A stretch of 64,000 nt of DNA from Metridium senile (taxonomy: Eukaryota > Cnidaria > Anthozoa > Actiniaria > Metridiidae), in NCBI GenBank assembly GCA_949775045.1, contig OX459096.1, positions 47,855,790 through 47,919,789 on the forward strand, written 5' to 3'. Positions 52,401 through 62,548 of this stretch are shown piece by piece. The notes beneath the pieces were generated by a model. The model was not told where the DNA came from. It did not search any database and saw only the letters and a program-made list of their open reading frames with translations. The position numbers were made by a program, and so were the translations under genes. Numbering within the stretch: the first letter of the stretch is position 1; each line of letters opens with the position of its first letter.

Positions 52401-53425
52401 ATGGTCTATTAAATCCAATGAGAAATAAACAACAAAAATATGGAATTCATTTTCAGATTTATTGTTTAGAAAATATTTGTATTTATAATATAGTTTGTTT
52501 TTTGAAAAGGAAGCAAATTATATGTATCGTCAAAGTTGAAAAAGATTTTAGAAAATTCTATATAGCTCAGAAAATAACATGACTTTCTGACAATAAAGTA
52601 TCTATGACAGGTCCATTATAGGAAACTGTAGGGTTGCTAAGTAATATTTCTTAATTATTAAAGCTAGAATATTTTCAATTAGCGCATTGGTGTTATAGAA
52701 AATAAGTCCATAGATCATTACGCTTCAAATAAATACCTACTAAATATCGGAAGTTACTGATAAAATAACGAAATGATATTCAATTAACTGCTGAGAAACC
52801 CATTTGCCAGACTGCTCAAAACAATACCTTGTTGTTACCGTCGTAGTAATGCTATGGATATTAGAGAAAAAATAGAATCTTTGTGGTTCGTATAAATGAG
52901 TTTAGAATTCCATTCATATTTACAAGACTCATGCCTTAATCTTATCGTAGGTTTCTAAAATTATCAAGTCATTTCACATATTTGTGGAATATTTCATGTA
53001 AGAGTGATCACTCCAGTTGACACACTTCACACAAGTTTTCGTGCAAGATGAAATCCAAAACAATCAATCAATTGTACCTTCATCGCTTCTTCGTCTTGAC
53101 CCTCGGGGAGACTATCTTTATCGGAGCCATTTTGATCTGGAATTACTGTAGAATCGTCCGGTTCCATCGCTAGAACATAATCTATAGGTACAATGCCTCG
53201 TTCAGTAGGAGGGAAAGTTTCGATCAACAAGATTGAGTTGTTATTACTGATGATTCTTTCGACATTGGCCCAGTGTTGATCACGGTAACCGAGCAATGTG
53301 AACACGTCTCCTAGTTGAAAAGATAGCGGGTTAGATCCATCTTTATAACACACATCAGCAGCAGTAAAATTCCTGATTGCCTTTAGCTTTCGACCTTTAA
53401 TTTTGATGCTATTTTGAAGATTCAT
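37440..53425 (-). CDS. SH3 / C2HC / PX sorting-nexin-like protein
   Basis: 21 exons on the minus strand, high to low: 53425-53078, 52226-52132, 50253-50200, 48907-48835, 48284-48204, 47574-47506, 46765-46698, 46613-46536, 46006-45910, 43484-43346, 42632-42583, 42462-42412, 42191-42078, 41385-41307, 40928-40864, 40413-40363, 39966-39901, 39504-39424, 38712-38656, 38197-38045, 37538-37440. All GT-AG, all phases close, about 655 residues. Start is the first in-frame ATG after an upstream stop. Order: SH3 (about 12-88, Trp52, GIVPIDYV), coiled coil (about 117-235), C-x2-C-x11-H-x3-C zinc finger (Cys255, Cys258, His270, Cys274), PX domain (about 295-420, FEWV, VPPL, REFQRFLSRI), then a helical region (about 430-655) where PX-BAR proteins have their BAR domain. 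Likely binds endosomal phosphoinositides and bends membrane. SNX9/18/33 share SH3-PX-BAR but, to my knowledge, not the zinc finger. Confidence 0.85.
41758..42062. mobile_element. MITE family 4, copy 2
   Basis: Related to 4752-5054, with ends ctctgcgaac / gttcacggag and TA on both sides. It lies 15 bp from an exon of the sorting-nexin-like gene (42078-42191). Confidence 0.75.
44026..44172. mobile_element. 147-bp foldback element
   Basis: Arms of about 65 bp: aatagctgttattacagtta ... and its complement, with gaggctttcgggc / gcccgaaagcctc near the loop. Lies in an intron of the sorting-nexin-like gene. Confidence 0.85.
44173..45703. other. Long intron segment, nothing recognised
   Basis: Part of the 2.4-kb intron between 43484 and 45910. 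Short frames only; a few short tandem (CTA) units near 45545. Confidence 0.4.
45704..45900. mobile_element. MITE family 2, copy 2 (diverged)
   Basis: Shares gcaatgttgaggag, cacaccaacattgatgtgggggg and flanking sequence with 3141-3406. The terminal repeats are decayed. Confidence 0.6.
46049..46257. mobile_element. 209-bp foldback element
   Basis: Arms run gggtcaaaacacggtata ... gttccctccgtaacacttg-type sequence to the complement ending gttttgaccc, with gatacagatgtttgta / tacaaacatctgtatc near the loop. It lies in the intron just 5' (gene sense) of the exon 45910-46006. Confidence 0.8.
48361..48613 (-). repeat. tRNA-derived SINE, family 2, copy 1
   Basis: On the minus strand: tRNA-like head with box A TGGCCTAGCAG and perfect box B GGTTCGATTCC, then a conserved central block complementary to gaggaaaaccggataaccc. 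A second copy in the same orientation is at 56715-56965. The central block resembles the conserved region shared by many invertebrate SINEs; assignment to a named superfamily needs a search. Confidence 0.8.
49749..49931. mobile_element. MITE with atagacctaattggctaac ends
   Basis: Inverted ends of about 50 bp (aatagacctaattggctaac / gttagccgattaggtctatt), continuing to tacgtttccacccaattcaaat and its complement. Interior AT-rich. Confidence 0.8.
51318..51415 (+). repeat. Dispersed repeat shared with SLC22 3' flanks
   Basis: ttagcacaccaaacgactg ... gacagactgtttggcat is a diverged copy of the block at 11320-11390, 11560-11630 and 28690-28760. Confidence 0.6.
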
Positions 53426-54245
53426 TTCAGAACAAGAGATTTTCGGCACCTCTGCAAAGTTCTTAGACACCGAATTCAGCCACTGCTGTTATTGCTAGCG
53501 TTCATTTATCTGGTTTGTTTTCAGTAAAATTCGTTGAAAATTCAACAACACGATAATCCCTGTATTGTGCTGTGCCTGTAAACACCTGAATGCACAAAGA
53601 CGTGAAATACAAAGCCGTAAAATGATTGAATACTTACTTCAAATCAGAGGTCCGGCCGGTTAGTATATCCCCAGAGACTTTCCCAATGTCCGTAGCGCGC
53701 GCGCTACGCTTACAGGAAGTGCATAGCCACACCAACTTCCGTTTTAATTTCTGGTATTTCAGGAAAGTGACTACATAATTTTTTAAATACGGAAAAAAGA
53801 TTATGTGTATCCATATATACCTTGAAAATATGAATACGAATATTTATTATTAAGATGCAATCCTAAATAATTGTAATGTAATTTATTTTTTTTAAGATTA
53901 TATGTCCCCAGGTATTTTGCACATGATTATAGGTTGTAAATTTTCACAAATAGGCAAATTTAACATCTAATTCTAATTTAATTCCTAATTTAGGTTTCGT
54001 TTATATCGAGTGTTCGACGGCCAGGCTCGACCATAGGATTCGATAAAATCTCCCATATAATAAACAGAATAATACATGGACGCTTGGAAATAAACATTTT
54101 CACATGTAAAATGATCGTATTTCTAGACACGAAAGTTTTAAATGTGAATGAATATTTGGCCTGCGTAGGTAAATCTCGTCGGAGAATGGTAACTACCGAG
54201 CTGATTTCAATGACGTACTAGACCCTTCGTCCACACCAAAACAAC
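53426..54245. promoter_or_regulatory. Divergent promoter region, SNX-like / RETREG
   Basis: 820 bp between the two ATGs. A GC-rich core (gtagcgcgcgcgctacgc near 53690) is followed by ETS-like sites AGGAAGT (53714) and ACTTCCG (53735). The far side, towards RETREG, is AT-rich. No TATA box stands out. Confidence 0.45.
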
Positions 54246-57200
54246 ATGGCTGTTCAAGAAGGAAATCTAGAAACAAACGACAATTACATGGATCAAGAAT
54301 ATCTACGACAACCTGACCCTCACCAACACCGAGTGGAAAGATTCCTTAAACCCCTTGAATCTCATTGGGAACTTATTAGAGACGTTTTGCTGTGGAAAAA
54401 ACCTGTTTATTCGCTTCTTGTTTTCGTTGCTGTCAACGCAATATTCTGGTATGATCAAAGCAAATCGTTTATTTCGTGCCCATATTCTTTTAAGACTGAA
54501 GTGTTGCTTTTGTTGTAGCTACTTTGCAACTGGAAGCTTTCGACTTTTCCTAGTTGGCAGTATTGCTGTTGGATTGAGTCTTTGTGTTGAAGAAGTTCGA
54601 TGCCAGGTTGCTGGGGTTCTGGAACGTAGTAAGTGAATTTTGCTGCATTTTGGGAATTAGAACTATGCATAGTGTCTTCTGTTCCTTGATTACAACATTT
54701 TAATAATTTTTTCGCTTTCATATTCAGCTGGAATTACTCCGGAGGAGCGAGAAAGGTAACGAGTAGCAAAATTATTGTATTTGACGATATATTTTGTAAC
54801 TTAAAAGTGTTCAATTTTGTGATCATGCAAGACAAATATTGACAACGTCGATATTTTGTAAACATTGTACTTTATACTTTTGTTAATGAAATTTGAGGAC
54901 ATCCGTTCTACTCAATATGGCATAATGTATTGATTGGATGATAGATAAAATGTTTGCAATATACAAATCAAAACCAACTGACAAACAAAAACAAAACTAT
55001 CAACCTATAGGTGGATTGCAACCATTCCCAGGAGAGTGAATTGAACAAAAGAAACAGCAGCCATTCTGGTGGCCAAGAAAACCATCACCATGACTGCTGG
55101 TTGTTTTGTTCAATTCACTCTCCTGGAAATGGTTGCATTTTCATTTTGATAAAAATAAATGTCATCCAACTACTAATTCTAACTTTGTAAATGATAGAAT
55201 ATATTTATTATGTGCTGTACTATTTGTTTCGTTTGAAGCTATGAAGCCAGTTTGATCTACCAAAGATTCTGCTATAAAATAGCCCTTATTTGGGGATTCC
55301 TAGAAAAACAAATATCAAAACTAAGACAACTTAAAGAACAGAGCCAACAGAAGGTAAATATTTCATTTTTTATGATGAGTTACTTACAGTCTGCTATATT
55401 AATGCATTTTTGTTTCTATGTACAGTACATGTGAATTTACTGAATAAATAGAAAATGAGGCAGTATGCTCTATTGAGTAATAGAGAATGCAGGGATTTTA
55501 AGAAGACGAGAGAAGCATTAGGAGAAGCACGACGTGTAGCGGAGTGCTTCTCAGTGCTCCTCGAGTCTTCTTAAAATTGCCAAGTATTCTATAAACTCGA
55601 TAGAGCACTGCTGTCAAGTTTTCTATTTCTTTTATAAAATATTCAGTACTTAAAATCAAACAAATGAACGTTCCATGCTCTGTTGAGTTATAGAGAACAC
55701 TTCTCAGCCAATCAGAGCATGCAATTTATAGCGTTTAGAGCATAGTTTGATCTCTAAAACCGTGTCTCAGTTTTTTGAATAACGTGTTTGCCACGGAACT
55801 ATCTGCTTTCAAAGTTGATAGACGCGATTTTAAGCTATTGTTATAGAAATCGTACAGTAAATTTAAAACCCGACAAGATATCAAAAAAATGAGATACGGT
55901 TTTAGGGATCAAACTGTGCTCTAAACGATTGTGGTAATAGTTTGTAAGTACAGCAAAATCTGGTGTTTCAGGAACTTCTTAAAAATGAGGGGTCAAAAAA
56001 AAATACCAACTAAAAAAAAACCGAGCCGTATTTCTTCAAAACAAATCACATAATTGCAATCTCCATTTATTCATCTTTAAGGAAATATATACTTTTATAG
56101 GGATTGCTTCAGTAATTAATGTGTTAATTAATGCTATGAGGAGTTAATGAACATCGGTTGCGAATTAGGTCTCCTGATACCTTAAGTTAAGATATATATT
56201 CAGCGATGATTGAATGAGGCTGCATGATTATGGTATGAGGAGTGTTATCAATGCATTCAATAATGTTTATCTGATATTATTGAATGGATAATTTATGCTC
56301 ATAGAAAAACATCAAGAATTCGCCAAAGAATCTAACCAATAATATTCAATATCAATGGTTTGTTATGTTATATCATTATAGTATTATGCAGTTTTGGTTG
56401 TCCTCTTCATTATTGTGGCATTTGCATATCAATACCTTCCCTGGCTCAAACTCTTCTATTGCACATGTAAGTTTACTGTTGTAGATACAACATATTAAAG
56501 GGGGAAAAAAAAAAATTATCAATAATGCATTTTTAATGTATATCTTGAAAGTATCATTATGAAGTATCCTGTTTATTGATTATATGATTTTCATTGTTAT
56601 GTCATTTTAATACCAATGGTAATTATCATTGTTGTTCTTTTTGTAATCTCTATCATCATTGTCATAATAATAATAATGATAATAATAATAACTTTTTTAA
56701 CGTCTCAATCTTCTAGCTGGACGCAGTGCGCCCTACTAATCGGGGAGACTCACTCACACTCACTACCTCTACGTTTGATATTTTGCACACAACTCGGCTC
56801 ACATGTTCATTTTTGCTGAGGGAGGAAAACCGGATAACCCAGAGAAAAACCCTCGTGACATCAAACAAACTCAACTCACATATAATCCATGCCGAGCGGG
56901 GGCTCGAACCTGGACCACAGCGGTGAGAGGCCAGCCATCTCACCACTAGGCCACCCATAAATGCCACCCATCATTATTGCATGTTATGATAATCTTCTTG
57001 TTCTTTCATTTAAATTATGTCATCTACCTACCAAATTTTGTCATGTTTTTTATTCAATTAAGTATTAAAGTTCCAGTTCTTTTTTTCAGTGCTGTTTCTG
57101 TATTTATGGCCACCTGCTAAGTATCATGGAACTCATAGGGTGTTTATCAACATTATTGAGCCATTTGTCAGACCATTTATTGTTCACTGGAAGCACAGCA

Positions 57201-58722
57201 GAACAAAACGGGAGAGAGAGCAAACTTTTAAAGGTACATTAACAAAAGAGTGGGGTTCCTGTGGTGCTGGTATTTAGTCAAGTGTGAAAGGAATTAAAAC
57301 ATGTTAGTGTAGCAATGATGATAGCACAATAAAATAATAGTGATATATATGTCTGCATTCTCAATTCATTTTTTTTATTATTTCTATCCCCACTTATATA
57401 GTAGTTTAAGAATCTGATTTTTTATTGTAGTACAAAAAGGTGTTGGAAATGAGGAAGATAGTGAGGAAGAGTTCACAAACCAATTCAATCCACAAGCACC
57501 AAAACCAAATGAGAATACTTCACACCAAGAACCTCTGAACCATGATCAGCCACTCCCTTCAGAAACAGAAACAGATCCATCTTCACAATTGCTTATTGAC
57601 TTGAGCGACGAGCAACAATTACCACCACTTTTAGATCATGAAGACTCATCCTCTTCATCGTCACAAGATATAATGAAACTAGACTTGCCACAATCGAAGG
57701 AAAACCTTGCTTCAGGTAATAATATTGACTGATCCAAATAACTCCTTTCTTTGATACTTTTTTCTTACCACAATTTTTATACCCAACAATCCATTTTGGG
57801 TTTATGAGGAATTTAAAGCTGGAACGTTTGGATGGCATTACCACCATCTTAAAGTACAAATAATATACCTGTGAAACAAGTAGTACTAATTAGTACTAAA
57901 TAGTGCTAATTAAACAATAGAAAACAATAGGATTAGCATAAAATATCACTATTTAGTACACTATTCATGTTTCACGCTTTTAGAGTGGTTTTCATTAACC
58001 CGTGAAACACACTTTAGCGTAATATGCTTTATTACACTTTATTAAACTTTAACTTTAACTTTGTGTTTTATAATCATTTGTTCAATAGCACTATTACACA
58101 TTAATACACTTTATTACTCTTTCCCTATTACACTTTGTTTCACGGGTTAATGAAAACCACCCTATCATGATCATGACTGAATAGTTTTATTTATGTAAAA
58201 ATATTGTGTTCTCAACAAACAGGTCCAAGACAAGTTGGGCATTGAAAAAAATTATATTCCCAATGCTGTAACAAATTACTATACAAATTATATATATATT
58301 TTCTTTCAGATCTTGAAACTCCTGGCGAGTCATCAGTAAGTCTCAACAGCTCATCGTCATTTCTTCCTGACAGTCGCGAACTGCCATCCATGAGCTCAAA
58401 TACAGATCACTGGGAATTTGATGATGAAGATTTTGCACAAGGTCTAGAGTTTCCAGATATTGAAGAAAGAGACTATCACAGTTCAAATGAATCAATAAAT
58501 GGAAGTGAAAAGGAACAAACCTCAAGTGTAAAACTTCAAAAAGGAAACAAGGAAGGGAAGAAAGCAAAGCAAGCAAGTAAAGAGCAGTCAGGTGCAGTTG
58601 ATGGATCAGATTTTGAAATGTTAGATAAGTCAGAAATAGAAGACATGGATCCAGCATTGAATAATGAAAGACCTGGAAGTAGTGGTTCACTCCACGCTAT
58701 GGGAAAATGGTTGGGATTGTAA
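54246..58722 (+). CDS. Reticulophagy regulator (RETREG/FAM134 family)
   Basis: Eight exons: 54246-54448, 54519-54628, 54728-54755, 55239-55353, 56382-56466, 57090-57233, 57431-57715, 58310-58722; all phases close, 460 residues (vertebrate members about 470-540). Family role: ER-resident receptor that curves ER tubules through a reticulon-homology domain and links them to LC3/GABARAP for autophagy. Seen: two long hydrophobic hairpins (about 53-93 and 153-190) separated by a helical linker (YEASLIYQRFCYKI...), then an acidic disordered tail rich in S, E and P. Near the C-terminus DFEMLDKSEIED holds the LC3-interacting core FEML (425-428), the position and context expected for this family. AATAAA overlaps the stop codon. 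Divergent with the sorting-nexin-like gene. Confidence 0.88.
55017..55137. mobile_element. Foldback element in RETREG intron 3
   Basis: Arms gcaaccattcccaggagag / ctctcctggaaatggttgc of about 35 bp, with a cagcagccat / ctgctgg inner stem. 102 bp upstream of exon 4. Confidence 0.8.
55447..55630. mobile_element. Palindromic MITE in RETREG intron 4
   Basis: Outer aaatagaaaa / ttttctattt, then tgctctattgagt / ctcgatagagca and gaagcactccgc-type inner stem. The ctctgttgagttatagagaa segment at 55678-55700 is a further fragment. Confidence 0.7.
56715..56965 (-). repeat. tRNA-derived SINE, family 2, copy 2
   Basis: Same family and orientation as 48361-48613: shared actcactcacactcactac, gctcacatgttca and gaggaaaaccggataaccc blocks and a tRNA-like head at the right end. 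Lies in RETREG intron 5. Confidence 0.8.
57872..57980 (+). repeat. Inverted-repeat arm in RETREG intron 7
   Basis: tgtgaaacaagtagtactaa ... catgtttcacgc. Its reverse complement, over about 100 bp, lies at 58795-58900 beyond the last exon. Confidence 0.8.
57985..58164. mobile_element. Foldback element in RETREG intron 7
   Basis: Arms tggttttcattaacccgtga / tcacgggttaatgaaaacca, interior with repeated ttacacttta units. Adjacent to the inverted-repeat arm at 57872-57980. Confidence 0.8.
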
Positions 58723-58794
58723 ATAAACACAATAATTTTATTTGATAAATGTATAATAATCACCTGTTAGTGCTGATAGAGTACAAAGATAAAA

Positions 58795-58900
58795 GCGTGA
58801 AACATAGATAGTACTAAATAGTGATATTTTATGCTAATTCTATTGTTAATTAGCACTCTGTAGTACTAAGTAGTACTACTTGTTTCACGGCTATAATATT
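58795..58900 (-). repeat. Inverted-repeat arm downstream of RETREG
   Basis: Opposite-orientation copy of 57872-57980, about 70 bp after the stop codon. Confidence 0.8.
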
Positions 58901-59245
58901 TGTACTCTATGGAACTTTTAACAATTGGGTTGGAATTTTGTTTTTCTCTTTAAGGCTGTGCCCAAATTATTTTTGGTACCCCCCTCAAACAAGTCAGTTT
59001 GAAACGAGACAGGTTTTCGGATATCCACACATGGAATGAGGTGATCCTAACCCGTTTTGAAGCCAAACTTGAGACTTTCTTCATTATTAAAATGTTTGTC
59101 AGTGTGTTGAGTGAGGTTTATATTATACTCCCCAATATATTTATATTTTAATCACTTCAGCTAGCAAGGGATTGCAATCATATTAAGGAATTCAAAGGGG
59201 CATTCAATTTTGGATGAATTTTCAAATAATTTAATCATAATTACA

Positions 59246-59611
59246 GCGCGGACACTCCAACCGGGACCACTTAGACAAAACCGTCCAATCAAAAAAACAT
59301 TTAAACCAGACAGAGATTGAACTGATAACAGCATAAGCCAATCAAATTATAGTGTTCACACGTTCATAACATACTTGAACTGAAAGCTGCAATGTGATTG
59401 GTTGATTATCAATTCATCTAAAGTGGTCCCGGTTAGAGTGTCCGCACTGCAAGGTCTGGGTAAACAGCTTCAATATTTGTTTCAACATCCATTTGATTTT
59501 GTTAAAGAATCTAAACAAATGTTGAAACCGTTTGACTCTGTGTTCAATAACCATTCTACAGCCTTCAACAAAACCGACCCAATGTTGAAGCAGTTTGCCT
59601 GGGCCATTAAT
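59246..59611. mobile_element. Two abutting MITEs downstream of RETREG
   Basis: 59246-59449 has ends cagcgcggacactccaacc / complement of cagtgcggacactctaacc. It is joined directly to 59450-59611, whose ends are ggtctgggtaaacagcttc / gaagcagtttgcctgggcc. A partial copy of the first is at 60465-60605, and a fragment of the second at about 36930-36965. Confidence 0.7.
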
Positions 59612-60064
59612 AGCACTAAATTCATAGTAAAACATTGTTATATTGCATGGCTTTGCTTTTGTATTATCTTGGCAAAGCTTTGGATATTTGTAATGATTGT
59701 AAATAAAAACATCTACATGTCAAGTGATGAAAGCAGTTTGTGAAATTGTTTCTATAAATAGCACACGGAGTAGAATCACTGAAAAAAAAACACTTAAAAG
59801 CACTAAATCGACTAGAAAACAACTGAGAAAACAGTCTATAAGTGCTAATAATGTTACATTCTTTTAGTGTTTGCACTATACAGCTATATCAACTATAGCA
59901 ATGTAGGTCTTTTTGATCCAGGTCAGTTTGATCTACTTTTGGATACATTCGATTCACATGTTCAATCGGTTTGATCCACATATATTACTTATAGAAATCA
60001 AATATGTAGAATTAAGTTCAAAATGACTTTGGATTGAAAAGACAGAGATTTGTGGTTGTTTACT

Positions 60065-60462
60065 ATTGGCCAGTAACAAAACGAGTAGAGGACTGGGTAC
60101 TAGTTTGTCTAATTAATGTAATTAAGAAACAAACCTCATAATTAAAGAGAGCACATCAAGATGTGTTAGATTCCCGAGTTTAGTTGCATTTGGTTGTATT
60201 CTAGCCAAGATACAGCCTCATAAAAATGCCTAAAAATAGGAGATGTATAGTTTGGAAGGACGCCTGTTCCAATCCATACATTCCTTTGTAATTTTGGGCA
60301 GTTTTGAATGGCTGTAACTCACTCAATATCCAACCAAAAGCAACAAATCTCAGGAATCTTACATATCTTGATCTGCTCTTTTATATTATCAGGTTCATTT
60401 CTTAATTACATTAATTAGGAAAACTAGTACCCAGTCCTTTACTCGTTTTGTTACTGGCCAAT
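60065..60462. mobile_element. 398-bp foldback element
   Basis: Arms ttggccagtaacaaaacgag ... aattaatgtaattaagaaa and the complement ending ttgttactggccaa. Inserted in or next to the partial MITE at 60465. Confidence 0.8.
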
Positions 60463-60945
60463 TACAATGTGGACACTCCAACCAGGACCACTTAGAAAAC
60501 ACCATCCATTTAAACCAGACAGAGATTGAACTGATAACAGCATAAGCCTATCAAATTATAGTGTTCTCACACTCATAACATTCTTGAAATGAAAGCTGCA
60601 ATTTTTTAAACTGCAAAACATTGATCAACTATAGACCATGCAGCATTCTCTTGTATGAGAATTGTTCTTTCAAGATGAACGTGTTATAACATTAACATGT
60701 GAAAGAATCAACCCCCAAGGGTAGCATCACATGATCTGTAGTTGGACAACAAACAAGGAAGGTAAAGATGTCTATTGGATGAACTTGAGAGCCCCTGGGT
60801 TATGTACTTTAACAAATGACAGAATATAAGCCCTGGGTTCTTGAGAATGGTGGGAGACATATAGCTGAATTAGCTGAATTTTATAAACCCATCAGTTTTC
60901 ACATTAAAAACAACTAAACAAACAATGTGAAGGTTGTAGGCCAAA

Positions 60946-60951
60946 TTTATT
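60946..60951 (-). terminator. Polyadenylation signal of eL43
   Basis: AATAAA on the minus strand, 33 bases after the stop codon of the ribosomal protein gene. Confidence 0.7.
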
Positions 60952-60983
60952 ATACAGTACATTTAACATTGCATTTTGAACAT

Positions 60984-62312
60984 CTAAGTTTCCTGCATTT
61001 CCCTAAGACGACGGACGGCACTCCTGACTGTGGCAGCAGCAGTTGTGCTGAAAGAAAATACTGTATATTAACATCCAATTCTATTATCAAACAACAGAGT
61101 TGTATATAACCTCAACTAATGGAATTATTAAATATTTTCATTACTAAGATGTAGATTGTCTGGCTATATAAACAAGAACCTTAGAACACATCTGTGCAAA
61201 AATTTACGTTGTAATCAAAAAGCTATTACATGCATAATGAATGCACTTTTTCCATAAAAGATTACTTCTTCATGGTATAGAGAACAGGAGGTACTGAACT
61301 CAACAGGAAACAGAGAAGAGCACAAGAAATAATATAGTAGTAATAAATAAAAGTTACAATAATACAAATAATATACCTGACAACCCATGCACCTCCAGCA
61401 ACTGTTTTTCCACATCCCTTACAGTGCCAGATACCAACACATGTTCTCTTTAGAGCGTCCTAGTAATTAAACAAACATACAATTTAGACACTAATTACAG
61501 TGCCAGATACCAACACATATTCTCTTTAGAGTGTCCTAGTAATTACACAAACATAGACAATCTAGACGCTAGTTGCAATGCAGCAATTTATTTAGTGAAA
61601 CAAGAAATTGAGTTCAAACAGCAACACTTTCATTTTCACAATACACAAATCGCAATTTTACTCAGTGATTTACTTGGAGGTATTTCGGAGTAGTTATCAC
61701 TATAGAAATCTACATTGGAGAGCCACATTCATCTACAGAACCCAATAAAATGTACACTAAAATGACTATGAAAGGCAGAAATGTGAAATGGCTAAGACCT
61801 TGCATAGCTGGAAGCTGGAGCACTCAGATATATTATCTTTTATACTAACATTGAGTGTGCTGTTAATATGTAAGTATGTAGTGTAAATAGTAGCAGTCTG
61901 TGGATGTGTGGTCTTCTTCTGCCAAGTAATTTACGGTACTTCATTTACAGAACAACACAACGATCACAGATCGACTATTGCAATTATTTTACTTTACTAA
62001 TGGCACAAAACAATACCTACCTTTCCACAGAAAAAGCATGTGTATTTGGAGTGCTGTGTTATTTCCATCTTTTTAATCATCTTCCTTAGTGAAGCACCAT
62101 ATCGAGTGCCGTATTTTCCGACAACTCCAACCTTCTTCGTTCTTTTGGCCTAATACACGTCCAAAATAAAACTTATTATAAAACTTGTGTTTTACACTTT
62201 TACAACAAATAATTTAGTAGATAGGTAGCCAACATCTTTAAAAATCTAACAATCTTAAAAAAATAAACCGATGATTCAAACATCAAGAGATATACATAGA
62301 TTTTCTTACCAT
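60984..62312 (-). CDS. RPL37A: 60S ribosomal protein eL43 (L37a)
   Basis: Four exons on the minus strand: 62312-62310 (the ATG alone), 62149-62021, 61459-61377, 61047-60984; 92 residues, exactly the length of the human protein. Begins [19 protein letters not shown]. The zinc-ribbon cysteines are all present: Cys39 and Cys42 in CFFC, Cys57 and Cys60 in CKGC. It is a structural protein of the large cytosolic ribosomal subunit. Splitting directly after the ATG is common in animal ribosomal protein genes. Diverges from the HOP2 gene with 236 bp between starts. Confidence 0.97.
61496..61552 (-). repeat. Partial tandem copy of eL43 exon 3
   Basis: Repeats the 5' part of exon 3 plus its acceptor site (gtgccagataccaacacat ... 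tttagagtgtcctagtaatta), with a few substitutions, inside intron 2. Confidence 0.85.
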
Positions 62313-62548
62313 GATCGAATCTTTAACCAAAATGGCCCACAGAGGAGACAGAGAGGAAGAATCCGGGAACTTTTGCTTGTTTGGTACGCCTGCGATCAAC
62401 CAGCGGTCACAATATTTAGTGACAGTAACATGAATTGTCTTCCAGTTCCCGCGAATTTTGTTTTCATTTTAGCAAAATAAACATTTTCTGAATGAAAATT
62501 TCCACTTTTTAGACGTTTTACCAAGAAAATAGACACACAAATGTGATA
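62313..62548. promoter_or_regulatory. Divergent promoter region, eL43 / HOP2
   Basis: 236 bp between the two ATGs. It must hold both start sites. No TATA box; AAAATGGC near 62330 resembles a YY1-type site. Confidence 0.45.

Noticed and set aside
53426..53470. Upstream start for the sorting-nexin-like protein
   Set aside because: The first codon of that frame is GTG; a stop lies further upstream and the first ATG is at 53425.
59402..59743. 113-residue frame downstream of RETREG
   Set aside because: It spans two abutting MITEs and has no recognisable domain.
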